Part shown: piece after piece, positions 37,422 through 46,686 of the stretch | Layout of the letters: each line of letters opens with the position of its first letter | How positions within the stretch are numbered: the stretch's first letter is position 1 | From: Phycisphaerae bacterium | GTDB taxonomy: Bacteria > Planctomycetota > Phycisphaerae > UBA1845 > PWPN01 | Length of the DNA stretch: 64,000 bases | NCBI GenBank assembly: GCA_018003015.1 | Contig: JAGNEZ010000004.1 | Span: 53,430-117,429 of the forward strand | Reading direction: 5' to 3' | The notes under the pieces: model-generated | What the model was told of the DNA's origin: nothing | Databases searched by the model: none | Seen by the model: the letters and a program-made list of their open reading frames with translations, nothing else | Translations under genes and position numbers: made by a program

Positions 37422-38263
37422 GGCTCTCGCCGGTCATTGCCGAGCGGATGACAGTCACGTTCATGTGGATCATGGCCGCCGTCACCATTGGCGTGCTGCT
37501 GTTCATCATCGCCTTCATCCTGGTCCACGGGCTGCCGCACCTGACCTGGGAGTTCCTCACGCACTCGCCCGAGAGCATGGGTCGCAAGGGCGGCATCTTC
37601 CCCATGATCGTCGGCACCTTGATCGTGGCCGGCCTCGCCGTGCTCATCGCCGCCCCGATCGGCGTGGCCACCGCGATCTACCTCACGGAATACACGCGCG
37701 AGGGGCGGCTCACGGCCGTGATCCGCTTCGGGGCTGACTGCTTGGCGGGTATTCCCTCCATCATCTTCGGCCTGTTCGGATTCGTCTTCTTCGCGATCAC
37801 TTTGAAGCTCGGCCTGTCGGTGATCTCCGGGGCCCTGACGCTCGCCCTGATGGTGTTGCCGACCATCATTCGGACCAGCGAGGAAGCGATCCGTGCCGTG
37901 CCCTACGCTTACCGGGAGGTCAGTTACGGTCTGGGCAGTACCCGCTGGCAGATGGTGTGGCATGTGGTGCTCCAGTCCGCACTGCCAGGAATCGGAACGG
38001 GAATCGTGCTCTCCCTCGGGCGGAGTATCAGCGAGACAGCGGCAGTCATGCTCACCGCCGGCTCCGCCCTCGGTTTGCCGCATTCCCTCTTCGACTCCTC
38101 GCGGACGCTGGCCCTGCACTTCTACATCCTCTCACGCGAGGGAATCTCCATGTCCAACGCATACGCCACCGCATCCGTGCTGGTGATCTCGATCCTGGTA
38201 ATCAACCTCTGCGCCTACTGGCTCATGCACAGGTTCGTTGCCAAGGGAGGCCGCCATGGGTGA
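37418..38263 (+). CDS. pstA: Phosphate ABC transporter permease PstA
   Basis: The 281-residue protein has six predicted membrane helices. Family landmarks are GGIFPMIVGT, PIGVATAIYLTEY, GIPSIIFGLFGF and the coupling loop VSYGLGSTRWQMVWHVVLQ followed by LSLGRSISETAAV. It forms the membrane channel with PstC. It overlaps pstC by 4 bp and pstB1 by 8 bp. Confidence 0.94.
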   Translation: MRLSPVIAERMTVTFMWIMAAVTIGVLLFIIAFILVHGLPHLTWEFLTHSPESMGRKGGIFPMIVGTLIVAGLAVLIAAPIGVATAIYLTEYTREGRLTAVIRFGADCLAGIPSIIFGLFGFVFFAITLKLGLSVISGALTLALMVLPTIIRTSEEAIRAVPYAYREVSYGLGSTRWQMVWHVVLQSALPGIGTGIVLSLGRSISETAAVMLTAGSALGLPHSLFDSSRTLALHFYILSREGISMSNAYATASVLVISILVINLCAYWLMHRFVAKGGRHG

Positions 38264-39026
38264 CACTGGCCGCCAGGCCAAGATGCGGGTTCGGGACTTC
38301 ACCGCGGGCTTCGGGGGCGAACCGGTGCTCAGGAGTCTCAGCCTCGACATTCTGCCCAACGAGCGACTCGCCATCATCGGACCGGCCGCCAGCGGCAAAA
38401 CCACTTTCCTGCGATGCCTGAACCGACTCAATGACCTTGATCGCGGGTTCACTCGCACCGGCCAGATTCTCCTCGACGATCAAGATATCTACGAACCCGC
38501 GATGGACGTGGCCCAGCTCCGCCGCCGGATCGGCATGGTCTACGCGGTCCCCGTCCCGCTACCGTGGTCAATCCATGAGAACCTGGTCTACGGACTCAAG
38601 CTGTTGGGTATACGAGACCGTACCGAACACGACCGGCGGATCGAGGCGGCTCTCAAGGGCGCAGTCCTTTGGGACGAGGTCAAAGACCGCCTCCAGGAAC
38701 CGGCCCGCAACCTCTCCGGTGGCCAGCAGCAGCGTCTGTGCCTGGCCCGGGTGTTGGCCCTCGAACCAGAAGTGCTCATCCTGGACGAGCCGTGCTCCGG
38801 GCTGGATCCCATTTCAACGGCCAAGATCGAAGACGCTCTCCTCGACCTCAAGGCCAGGCACTCCATCGTGCTGGTGACCAACAATACCAAACAGGCCGCC
38901 CGGGCGTCGGATCGGACGGCGTTCCTCCTGATGGGAGAGTTGATCGAAATCGGTCCGACAGGACAGCTGTTCAGTCGCCCGACGCATCAGCGAACCAACG
39001 ACTACCTGGTCGGGCAGTTCGGATAG
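38256..39026 (+). CDS. PstB-type ATPase 1, Q-loop and H-loop residues lost
   Basis: ATG 38256 follows GGGAGG and overlaps pstA. The 256-residue protein is an ABC ATPase with Walker A GPAASGKTT (42-50, the usual inner Gly replaced by Ala), an intact signature LSGGQ (153-157) and Walker B with catalytic Glu (LILDEP). Two hydrolysis residues are missing: the Q-loop Gln, where MVFQ is normal, is Ala97 (MVYAVP), and the switch His is Asn209 (VTNN instead of VTHN). By itself it should hydrolyse ATP poorly. Paired with the second PstB, its LSGGQ would complete that protein's intact nucleotide site. Confidence 0.88.
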   Translation: MGDTGRQAKMRVRDFTAGFGGEPVLRSLSLDILPNERLAIIGPAASGKTTFLRCLNRLNDLDRGFTRTGQILLDDQDIYEPAMDVAQLRRRIGMVYAVPVPLPWSIHENLVYGLKLLGIRDRTEHDRRIEAALKGAVLWDEVKDRLQEPARNLSGGQQQRLCLARVLALEPEVLILDEPCSGLDPISTAKIEDALLDLKARHSIVLVTNNTKQAARASDRTAFLLMGELIEIGPTGQLFSRPTHQRTNDYLVGQFG

Positions 39027-39035
39027 GCACGGAGT

Positions 39036-39791
39036 ATGGACTACAAGATACAGGTATCGGAACTCAACCTTCACTACGGGGAGTTCCACGCCCTGATTGA
39101 CGTCAACCTCGCGATTCGGCCCCGGGCGATCACGGCGATCATCGGGCCGTCCGGATGCGGAAAGTCGACCCTGCTGCGCTGCTTCGACCGAATGAACGAG
39201 CTCATCGGGGGCGTGCGTGTGACCGGCCGGATCCTCCTCGATGGCTCAGACATCTACGATCCTTCCACCAGCCTCACTCAGCTCCGGCGGAAGGTCGGCC
39301 TGGTCTTCCAGCGCCCCAACCCCTTCCCACTGTCCGTCTTCGAGAACGTGGCCTACGGGCTCCGCGTGCACGAGGCACCCGACAAGGCTCGGTTGGAGGC
39401 GGTGGTCGAGGCCAGCCTCAGAGCCACTTGGCTGTGGGACGAGGTCAAGGACCGGCTCGACATGTCCGCACTCGGACTCTCTTCCGAGCAGCAGCAGCGC
39501 CTGTGCATCTCCCGGCTGCTGGCGGTCGAACCGGAAGTGCTGCTCATGGACGAGCCCTGCTCCGCTCTCGACCCCATCGCAACCGAGCACGTCGAGGAGC
39601 TGATGCGGAACCTCGCCGAGAAGTACACGATTGTCATCGTCACCCACAATATGCAGCAGGCCGCGCGGGTGTCGAACGAAACAGCCTTCATGCTGCTGGG
39701 CGAGTTGGTGGAATACGGTCCCACCGCGCGCATCTTCGAGAAACCAAGCGATAAGCGGACCGAGGAATACGTGTCCGGCCGCTACGGATGA
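39036..39791 (+). CDS. pstB: PstB-type ATPase 2, degenerate ABC signature
   Basis: The 251-residue ABC ATPase starts 9 bp after pstB1. It has a canonical Walker A (GPSGCGKST, 37-45), Q-loop Gln92 (VFQRPNPFP), Walker B with catalytic Glu (LLMDEP), D-loop SALD and switch His204 (VTHN). The signature is LSSEQ (148-152) where PstB proteins have LSGGQ, so a homodimer would have two faulty sites. Combined with PstB1 one composite site is intact and the other degenerate. It energises PstCA. Confidence 0.9.
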   Translation: MDYKIQVSELNLHYGEFHALIDVNLAIRPRAITAIIGPSGCGKSTLLRCFDRMNELIGGVRVTGRILLDGSDIYDPSTSLTQLRRKVGLVFQRPNPFPLSVFENVAYGLRVHEAPDKARLEAVVEASLRATWLWDEVKDRLDMSALGLSSEQQQRLCISRLLAVEPEVLLMDEPCSALDPIATEHVEELMRNLAEKYTIVIVTHNMQQAARVSNETAFMLLGELVEYGPTARIFEKPSDKRTEEYVSGRYG

Positions 39792-39821
39792 TGAGGGTGA
39801 GAAACCGCCTGGAGAACAATC

Positions 39822-40487
39822 ATGGCCACACACCTGCAACGCGAGGTCGAGCGACTGAAGAACAAGATCATTGCCCTCGCAGCTACGGTCGAGAAAACCG
39901 TCCAGGAAGCGGTCGCAGCCGTCAACACGCGCGACCGCGACCTCGCCCGGAAGATCATCGAAGGCGACGCCGCGATCGACCAGACCGAGGTCGATATCGA
40001 GGAGGAATGCCTGAAGCTCCTCGCCCTCTACCAGCCGGTGGCAACCGATCTGCGTTTCATCGTCGCCGCGATGAAGATCAACAACGACATCGAGCGGGTG
40101 GGCGACCTGGCGGTCAACATCGCCGAGCGAGCCCTTTGCCTCTGCGATCAACCACCCGTCAGGGAGTTGTTCGACTTCGCCCAGATGAACAAGAAGGTGC
40201 TGGCCATGTTCCGCGGAAGCCTGGACGCCCTGATGCACCAGGACGCGCAGCGAGCACGTCAGGTGCGAGCCCTGGACGATGAAGTCGATGCTCTCAACCG
40301 CGAGATGTATGACAAGATCAGGGCCGCACTCCACAAGAGCCCCGATCAGATGGACTCACTGCTCAACTACTCGTCGGTCAGCCGTCTCCTCGAACGCATC
40401 GCCGACGGAGCGACCAACATCGCCGAAGATGTCATCTACCTCGTGGAAGGGGAGATCGTGCGGCACAAACCGGTTGCCCCCGCCTAG
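39822..40487 (+). CDS. phoU: Phosphate-signalling regulator PhoU
   Basis: ATG 39822 follows GGAGAACAATC. The 221-residue protein is all-helical with the duplicated PhoU three-helix bundle and its metal-binding motifs: LRFIVAAMKINNDIERVGDLAVNIAE in the first repeat and SVSRLLERIADGATNIAEDVIYLVEGE in the second. It links Pst occupancy to the PhoR kinase and limits phosphate uptake. It is the last gene of the pst operon, 30 bp from the convergent kinase gene. Confidence 0.93.
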   Translation: MATHLQREVERLKNKIIALAATVEKTVQEAVAAVNTRDRDLARKIIEGDAAIDQTEVDIEEECLKLLALYQPVATDLRFIVAAMKINNDIERVGDLAVNIAERALCLCDQPPVRELFDFAQMNKKVLAMFRGSLDALMHQDAQRARQVRALDDEVDALNREMYDKIRAALHKSPDQMDSLLNYSSVSRLLERIADGATNIAEDVIYLVEGEIVRHKPVAPA

Positions 40488-40518
40488 CCCACCTCCAACC
40501 CCAGCGCGGCGAACACCG

Positions 40519-42411
40519 TCACGAACCCTGGGGAATGATCACCGTAATGCAGGTGCCCTCGCCTAGCTTGCTCCGAAGGGTGACACTCCCGTTCATTGCC
40601 GCTACCGCGTGGCGGACAATGGAAAGGCCGAGCCCCGTCCCGCGGTCCGGACCGGTGCGGGCTCGCTCGACTTGGTAGAAACGCTCGAAAACCCGGTCTT
40701 GCTCATCCTCGGCGATGCCGCAGCCGGTGTCCTCAACCTCGATGGAGACGGCCGTCGCCTTGCCGCTCTCCGCCGCCAGGCACCGACACGTCACCGAGAT
40801 CCGCCCCCCCGGGTCGGTGAACTTGACGGCATTGTCGACCAGGTTGTCGATGATGCAGCGGAGCAGGTGCGGGCTGGCGTTCACCGACCTGAGTCCGGGC
40901 GCCAGATCTACAACCCAGTGAAGATCCTTCTCCACCAGCCGTTCCTCGAACCGCGAACGCAACTCAGCCAGAACGGCGGGCAGGTTCAGCTCCTGCGGCT
41001 TGTACTGGCCCGGCGAAGACTCAATCCGCGACAGATCGAGCAGATCCGAGACCATCAGCAGCATCCGGTTGCTCTGGCGGTCAATCATGCCCAGAAACTG
41101 GCGGGCGGCCTCCGGATCCTTCGCCCAGTCCAGGCCCGTCAGCGTCTCAACGGCGCCTCGGATCGCCGAAAGCGGCGTCCGCAGTTCGTGAGAGGCGTTG
41201 GCGGCGAAATCCGTCCTCACTCGGACCATCCGGTTGAGCTCGGTGATGTCGGCGAGAAGGACAATTCGACCAAGCGTCTGGCCCTCGCTCGAACCACCCG
41301 GCGCCTGGCCCGGATCGGGCAGAACGATATCCGAGGCGGTTGCCAGCAGCACCAGCGCCCCGTCCTCCTCGCCACGGTGGACGCTGATCTTTCTCGTCGT
41401 CGTGCTGGCGTGGCCTTCGGCAGTCCCACCAGCTTCGAGCTGCCCGTGAAGACTCTGTAACAACATCTGCTGCAGATCGTGGTGCAGGATGCACTGTTCA
41501 ACCGGCCGCCCGACAAGCGACTCCGGCCACGCGGCCGCACGGGCGGCGAGGCCCAGCATCCGCATCGCGGCGGGATTCATCAGCAGAATCCGACCGTCCG
41601 CGCCCGCCACAATGACACCCTCCCGCAACTGAGTCAGCAGCGATTCCAGCGTACGTCGCTGCCGATCGATCATCGAGAGCTGCTCGGCCAGGTTGTTGCC
41701 CATCTCGTTCATCGATCGCGCAAGCATGCCCATCTCATCGTGGCTCTCCACAGGAACCCGGGTAGACAGATCGCCGCGCGCCAGACTCCGAGCCATCGCC
41801 GTGATCCGACTGATCGGGCGGCTCCACAACCGGGCCAGCCCCATCGCAAAGGCGGCGGCGGCCACAAGACCAAGAAGAACAATGGTCCAGATCAGCCGGT
41901 GAATCGTCCCCTCTCGCTGGCCGATCGTCTGGATGGCCATCGACACCCGGACCACCCCGAGCGGAGCATCGGCCGGTCCTACCCGCGACGCGGTGTATCT
42001 CATCGGTCGGTCAATGGTTCGAGAGCGATGCGTGTCCTCTCCCAAGCCGGTGGCCAGGGCCTGAACGACTTCCTTGCGATGGGCGTGTGAGTCCATGGTC
42101 GACGGATCCGCCATGGAGTCGGCCAGCACACGGCCATCCCGGAGAATCAAGGTCACCCGCAGCTCATTCTGGGCACCGCGACCCAGTTCCTTGGTCAGGC
42201 GGTTCAATTCCTCAGCGTGAGCCGGGTCAAACCGGTCGCAAACGGCGGATCCGATGGTCATCGCCTGCAGTCGGAGATGCTCCGCCATCTGGTCCCCGAG
42301 CAGGCGGTCTACCTGGCCCACAATCTGCCATGTGCAAATGACGAGAACGGCCACAATCAGAAACGTCGTCCCCAGGAACAGCTTCCAGAAAAGCGTGCTC
42401 GGCCTCCCCAT
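40519..42411 (-). CDS. PhoR-like membrane histidine kinase
   Basis: ATG 42411 is chosen because GGGAGG lies 6 bp upstream and the first membrane helix follows at once. The 630-residue product has helix 1 (about 9-33), a periplasmic sensor of about 140 residues, helix 2 (about 175-197), a HAMP segment (RPISRITAMARSLARGD), a PAS domain (about 255-400), the HisKA H-box (NASHELRTPLS) and HATPase_c with NLVDNAVKF, DTGCGIAEDEQ and GTGLGLSI. The layout is PhoR-like and it lies next to phoU, so phosphate sensing is inferred. No response regulator is present in the window. Confidence 0.85.
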   Translation of the reverse strand: MGRPSTLFWKLFLGTTFLIVAVLVICTWQIVGQVDRLLGDQMAEHLRLQAMTIGSAVCDRFDPAHAEELNRLTKELGRGAQNELRVTLILRDGRVLADSMADPSTMDSHAHRKEVVQALATGLGEDTHRSRTIDRPMRYTASRVGPADAPLGVVRVSMAIQTIGQREGTIHRLIWTIVLLGLVAAAAFAMGLARLWSRPISRITAMARSLARGDLSTRVPVESHDEMGMLARSMNEMGNNLAEQLSMIDRQRRTLESLLTQLREGVIVAGADGRILLMNPAAMRMLGLAARAAAWPESLVGRPVEQCILHHDLQQMLLQSLHGQLEAGGTAEGHASTTTRKISVHRGEEDGALVLLATASDIVLPDPGQAPGGSSEGQTLGRIVLLADITELNRMVRVRTDFAANASHELRTPLSAIRGAVETLTGLDWAKDPEAARQFLGMIDRQSNRMLLMVSDLLDLSRIESSPGQYKPQELNLPAVLAELRSRFEERLVEKDLHWVVDLAPGLRSVNASPHLLRCIIDNLVDNAVKFTDPGGRISVTCRCLAAESGKATAVSIEVEDTGCGIAEDEQDRVFERFYQVERARTGPDRGTGLGLSIVRHAVAAMNGSVTLRSKLGEGTCITVIIPQGS

Positions 42412-43015
42412 GGGCAACCTCCCAGTCCTTGGGCGACCCGCAGAATGCGCGGCCGATTCCGCGGACGGCATGGATCCGACGGGCAGTTCCACCGGGTACC
42501 TTCTGAGGAAAGTGACGCGTGCCTCATGAACTCAACTCGCGAGCCCAGCACTATGCCCCTCACGGTCGGCCCCCGTCAACTCCAGGAACACCCCCGGCCC
42601 ATGACGGCCTTGAGGAGTCACTCCGAGCCCCGTCTCATGACGCTCGTGTCAGCCAGACCGCCGTTTGCGCCGGTCTTGATCCGCCCCAGACAGAGGCATC
42701 ATCGTAAGCCCAAGGACTCATGTCAATGCTCGTGGAAGGCACGCAAGGCATGCCCCTGGTGGCGGCGCGCCGCACCCTCATCAGGCATCTCCCTTCGCCA
42801 GTTCTCGAAAGTCCTGGTCGCAGGTATGGGCGGCTTGGTCAGCAGCGGCCAGACCGAGGACTCAGAGGTCCGGCATCACTTCCCCGAGCGGCGACTCGAC
42901 GCGCGGTCTGGTCTCCGCAAGCCCCACCACCGCCAAGAAGCGCAAGACGGACACTCGATCCCCGGCCGAAGCAACCCACTCCTTAATGAGCTACCCCGTG
43001 CTGATCGTCTGGTCG
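42412..43015. other. Intergenic gap of about 600 bp
   Basis: No gene with a start signal or recognisable family; short frames here have no conserved motifs. Nothing else identified. Confidence 0.35.
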
Positions 43016-43399
43016 TCACCGGACGGCGCGAGACGACCGCTCAGCCTTCGACGAGATGCGCTTCGGCACACGGGACGCCTGAACCTGTTTACGGGTGACC
43101 GCTTTTGAAGCGGCGGCGTGCTTGGATCGGACGGGCTTGGATTGGACCGAAGGTATCTGCGTCTTCTTCGCCTTCCCGTGAGACGGGGTGATGTTTTTGG
43201 TCTTCGCGGTGGCAACACCCATGATGCGACACGTGGCCACGGCAGGGGCCGACTTCACGAGCACGCACTTGCCGTCACTGCACTTGTACTTCGGAGCCTT
43301 GGACGCCGCCCCGGCCGTCGTCGCGAAAACCAAGGCCGCCGAGCAGGCCATGACCACAACCATCAGGACAGAATGCCTTCTGACCACGTCTGCGTACAT
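43016..43399 (-). CDS. Small exported basic protein, unknown function
   Basis: ATG 43399 follows AGGAG. The 127-residue product has a signal peptide (about 1-31, ending TTAGA-AS). The mature part has two close Cys pairs (KCSDGKCV and a later C) and then a long Lys/Arg/Ser/Ala tail (about 70-127; KPVRSKHAAASKAVTRK) of low complexity. The tail resembles nucleic-acid- or polyanion-binding tails. No family recognised. Confidence 0.55.
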   Translation of the reverse strand: MYADVVRRHSVLMVVVMACSAALVFATTAGAASKAPKYKCSDGKCVLVKSAPAVATCRIMGVATAKTKNITPSHGKAKKTQIPSVQSKPVRSKHAAASKAVTRKQVQASRVPKRISSKAERSSRAVR

Positions 43400-43929
43400 C
43401 TCACAATTCTCCTGGCGTAATGTCGCCATCCAGGCCAGGTCGAGAGGCGCCAACAAGGCGCCGCGGACGAACTCTCAGGAAGATCTCCTGCAGCGCGTTC
43501 GGAGCCGGCATTGCACCGGACATCGACACCGGAACCCCTGCCCGTGATGGTCGCGTTGCCCAGGCATACCTTATCACCCGATCGACGACGCGCAAGATCT
43601 GCGCCTCGTTCGAACCGTCACCCGATCCGCAGGGCCGATGCCTGACTCCAGCCGGAAGCCTAGCTGGCGTGGGGGATATATCGGCACGTGGCCGTCTTTG
43701 TCCGCAGGGGTACTTCAGAATCAAGCGGGGCCAGGGAGTCGCTCCAGATGCATCATTCCTGCCACACCTCACTGCACGTGCCGCCGGGCTACCGACCGGC
43801 AGGAGACACCAGCCCGTGAATAGGCGAACAGTGCCCGGCCCCTAACCGACTGCCTGCCAGACTGCCTCCAAAACCGCGGGACGGGCAAAGAACGGTGCGG
43901 CCCCGGCGGCAACACGGCCAAACACGAGC

Positions 43930-43980
43930 TGTCTCAGATGATACAGCCGCGAGACACCCCTGAGACGTCGCGTGTCTCAG
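43930..43980 (+). promoter_or_regulatory. GTCTCA/TGAGAC half-site array A (putative activator site)
   Basis: Four half-sites: TGTCTCA (43930), GAGACA (43951), TGAGAC (43961) and TGTCTCA (43973). The first pair is a 6-bp inverted repeat with half-sites 19 bp apart. The outer half-sites are 43 bp apart, nearly the same as in the array before the third DUF11 gene. It lies 407 bp before ATG 44338. Confidence 0.6.
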
Positions 43981-44073
43981 ATGCCTCGACGCGGGTCACC
44001 AGTCTCGCACCAGCCCGACGCGGCGAAGCCCCCAGACAACACAGAAGCGCTGTTTTCCGGCAATGGGCCCGAA

Positions 44074-44090
44074 CGGCACCCGCATTGTTT
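44074..44090 (+). promoter_or_regulatory. Sigma-54-like promoter of the first DUF11 gene
   Basis: CGGCACCCGCATTGTTT has GG (44075-44076), a 10-bp spacer and GT (44087-44088), matching the GG-N10-GC frame with TTG before the -12 position. It is about 110-140 bp downstream of the half-site array and 250 bp before the start codon. Confidence 0.4.
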
Positions 44091-44337
44091 GTCGGCGGGC
44101 AGCGGATATGCTAAATGCGCAGATTGCCATAGACGCGGTCGGTGGCCGATACCGGCGCTGGCGTGCCCTTTCGAGGCCGAGTGCTCTCAACGGAAGAAGG
44201 GCTTTGACCTGGGCAGAGAAGCAACCCCCGACAGCCTCACTCGGCCAGCCGGTGGGTGGGCAATGGCTCGGCATCGCTTCCAGGGAGCTTCACGGCATTC
44301 AGTAGGGAGTCTTCATCGCGAAAGGATGGTCTTTCAG

Positions 44338-45879
44338 ATGGCTTCAGGATCCAGATTCACCGTCATCGTGCAATCCATGATTCTCGCGCTCACGATGTCC
44401 CCCCATCTCGCCAGCGCCCAGGGTACGCCTCGAAGTACCAGATCCCCCGGGACCCCACAACCAGCGGCATCGCCGACGACAGATGATCCGGTCATCACCC
44501 GGACCGAGAAGCTGTTTCCGACCGGAGATCGCGCCACCAGCGTCATTCTGCTCGAGAGGACCGCCCCGGTGGAGGTACGCCGCGGCCAGAGCTTCAACTA
44601 CGAGATCACGCTCACCAATCTGACCCGTGGTGACCTCGGCGAGGTGACCCTGACCGAACTGCTCCCCAAGAGCTTTAAGGCCGAGACGGTCAATCCGGAG
44701 CCCACGCGCAGGGAGGGCGAGGCGGCCATCTGGCGGTATGAGGGCTTTCCGGGTGGGGGAAGAACCGTGATCCGGGTGCTCGGATCGACCGACCATCCAG
44801 ACGAACTGACCTGGTGCGCAACGGTGACCTTCGGCACCAAGCTGTGTGCGACCACCAAAACCGTCGAACCGAAGCTGGTACTGACCAAGACCGCACCCGC
44901 CGAAGTCCTCATCTGCGACACGATTCCCATCAAGCTGGTGGTCACTAACACCGGTACCGGCACGGTGCAAGGCGTGAGGGTGACAGATAACCTTCCGCGG
45001 GACTGGCAGGGGAGCGATGGCAAGAATACGGTCGCCTTCGAGGCGGGGTCCCTGAGACCAGGCGAATCTCGAGAATTCTCCTTCCAGGCCAGGTCGGCAG
45101 GCACCGGTAACTTCGTCAACGAGGCCACGGCCTCGGCCCTCGGCGGCTTCACGGCTAAGGCCAGCACCGAGACCGTCGTACGCCAGCCTGTGCTGGCTGT
45201 CAGCAAGACCGGCCCCGAAGTGCGGTTCATCGGCCGTCCCGCCGAATACAAGCTCACAGTGAGCAACACGGGTGACACCGCGGCTAGGGACATCATGCTC
45301 GTCGACACCGTATCGGGGGTCGGAGAGTTCCTCAGAGCTAGCGATAACGGGCAATACGCAAACGGCAAGGTCACTTGGGCTCTGGGCACCCTCGCCCCAG
45401 GTGCGTCCAGAAGCGTTGACGTAGCCTTCGTCGGTCGCAAGGCGGGCATCATCAGAGATGACGCCGTGGCAACCGCCTACTGCGCAAGTGCCCGAGCCTC
45501 CGCGAGTACCCAGGTGCAGGGCGTGGCCGCCATCCTTCTCGAGGTCGTCGACGTCGCCGACCCGATTGAGGTCGGAGCCGCCGAAACCTACATCATCACG
45601 GTCGTCAATCAGGGAACGGCCGACGATCGCAACATTCGAGTCACCTGTACGCTGCCGCCCGAGGAGGAGTACATCTCCGCCGAGGGACCGACCACATTCA
45701 AGGCCGATGGCAAGACCGTGACGTTCGATCCCTTGCCCTCACTGGCTCCAAAGGCCAAGGCGGTCTATCGCGTGGTTGTGAAGGGCACCAAAGTCGAGGA
45801 CGCACGGTTCAAGACCCAGCTGACCAGCGATATGTTGAACACCCCCGTGGAGGAAACGGAAAGCACGCACATCTACTGA
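44338..45879 (+). CDS. DUF11-repeat surface protein 1
   Basis: The 513-residue product starts at ATG 44338 (AAAGGA upstream; ATG 44326 is possible) with a signal peptide ending near ASA-QG and a Pro/Thr/Ser-rich linker. Four DUF11-type beta-sandwich repeats follow, each with a strand like LVVTNTGTG and a TxxLP turn: about 55-170, 175-285, 290-400 and 405-505. Cys pairs in repeat 1 to 2 (WCATVTF...LCATT) may form disulfides. The C-terminus is EETESTHIY, shared with the two other DUF11 proteins here. DUF11 proteins are cell-surface or outer-layer components. It is preceded by the half-site array and a sigma-54-like promoter. Confidence 0.82.
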   Translation: MASGSRFTVIVQSMILALTMSPHLASAQGTPRSTRSPGTPQPAASPTTDDPVITRTEKLFPTGDRATSVILLERTAPVEVRRGQSFNYEITLTNLTRGDLGEVTLTELLPKSFKAETVNPEPTRREGEAAIWRYEGFPGGGRTVIRVLGSTDHPDELTWCATVTFGTKLCATTKTVEPKLVLTKTAPAEVLICDTIPIKLVVTNTGTGTVQGVRVTDNLPRDWQGSDGKNTVAFEAGSLRPGESREFSFQARSAGTGNFVNEATASALGGFTAKASTETVVRQPVLAVSKTGPEVRFIGRPAEYKLTVSNTGDTAARDIMLVDTVSGVGEFLRASDNGQYANGKVTWALGTLAPGASRSVDVAFVGRKAGIIRDDAVATAYCASARASASTQVQGVAAILLEVVDVADPIEVGAAETYIITVVNQGTADDRNIRVTCTLPPEEEYISAEGPTTFKADGKTVTFDPLPSLAPKAKAVYRVVVKGTKVEDARFKTQLTSDMLNTPVEETESTHIY

Positions 45880-46686
45880 TGACGCTAGGGCACCACGCGA
45901 TGCTCAGTGTGCCGAGCTTGCGTCCGCTCTCCGGGCCACACACTAAGACAAGATCAGCCCAATTCCCTGCAGGCACCGGCTGGCGGACCCCGAACCCCTC
46001 CCCGACCGCCTGCAAGGGATTCTTGTGAACCGCGCTCGGGGACGGTCAAGCCCATGGCCGCAACCCGACCCGACTCGCCGGCCAAGCACTTGCCACCTCT
46101 GTTATTCAGATGTGACGGAATACCGTCACGATGGGTGCTTGGAGCCTGCCCGAGGAGGCAGCTCCGCCCCCTCTGATTGCTGTAGCCTTACGGGTCAGAG
46201 CCCGTGCCTTCAACTTCGAGGCGGAGCCTCTGCCTGCAATTCCGCTGACATTCCCGCACCGCCAGCTAGCGGACAGTCTCAATTGTGCTAGAATGAGACA
46301 GTGTTAGGGCGCTTGTTGTTCGCGTCTCCCCCGCAGCAGCAAGCGGTCAGGCCGATTTACCTTGGCTTCACTTTTCGCTCTTTTCGTGAATGCCGGGCGC
46401 GCGGGGCGTGGTCGCCGGGTGGGTGCTACGACGATCGACGCTCCTGCCGTGTCCGGCCGAAACACGACGTACGACCGCAGGAGTCAAAACGCGAGGAGAT
46501 CAGCGCTGGCTTCCATGTTCGTGAAAGCCCAAGACCAAGCCGTTCCCGCCGATCCGAGTTCCCTGCGCGTGGGCCCAGGAATTCGCGATGGCGGGACACA
46601 GGTCAGATCTGGATCAGGTCGTGTTCGGGCTCGGCCTGCGGCTCTAGCTGTCGTCTCGGACGCGTTTGACTGGGGAGAAATGCCGT
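45880..46686. other. Gap between DUF11 protein 1 and the sigma-54 activator
   Basis: About 800 bp. The half-site pair at 46275-46300 is listed separately. No gene recognised. TTGGCTTCACTTTTCGC near 46362 resembles a sigma-54 element but has 11 rather than 10 bp between GG and GC. Confidence 0.4.
46275..46300 (+). promoter_or_regulatory. GTCTCA/TGAGAC inverted pair B
   Basis: GTCTCA (46276-46281) and TGAGAC (46294-46299) form a perfect inverted repeat with a 12-bp spacer, half-sites 18 bp apart, 411 bp before ATG 46687 of the sigma-54 activator. It suggests autoregulation. Confidence 0.6.

Larger units (their letters stand above)
43400..44337. other. Long regulatory gap upstream of the first DUF11 gene
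   Basis: About 940 bp without a credible gene. Its second half contains the GTCTCA/TGAGAC half-site array and the sigma-54-like element listed separately. Confidence 0.5.

Noticed and set aside
40488-40518. A terminator between phoU and the convergent kinase gene
   Set aside because: The 31-bp gap has no stem with a T-run on either strand.
46360-46380. TTGGCTTCACTTTTCGC as a sigma-54 promoter for the activator gene
   Set aside because: The gap between GG and GC is 11 bp, while sigma-54 requires 10; kept only as a remark.
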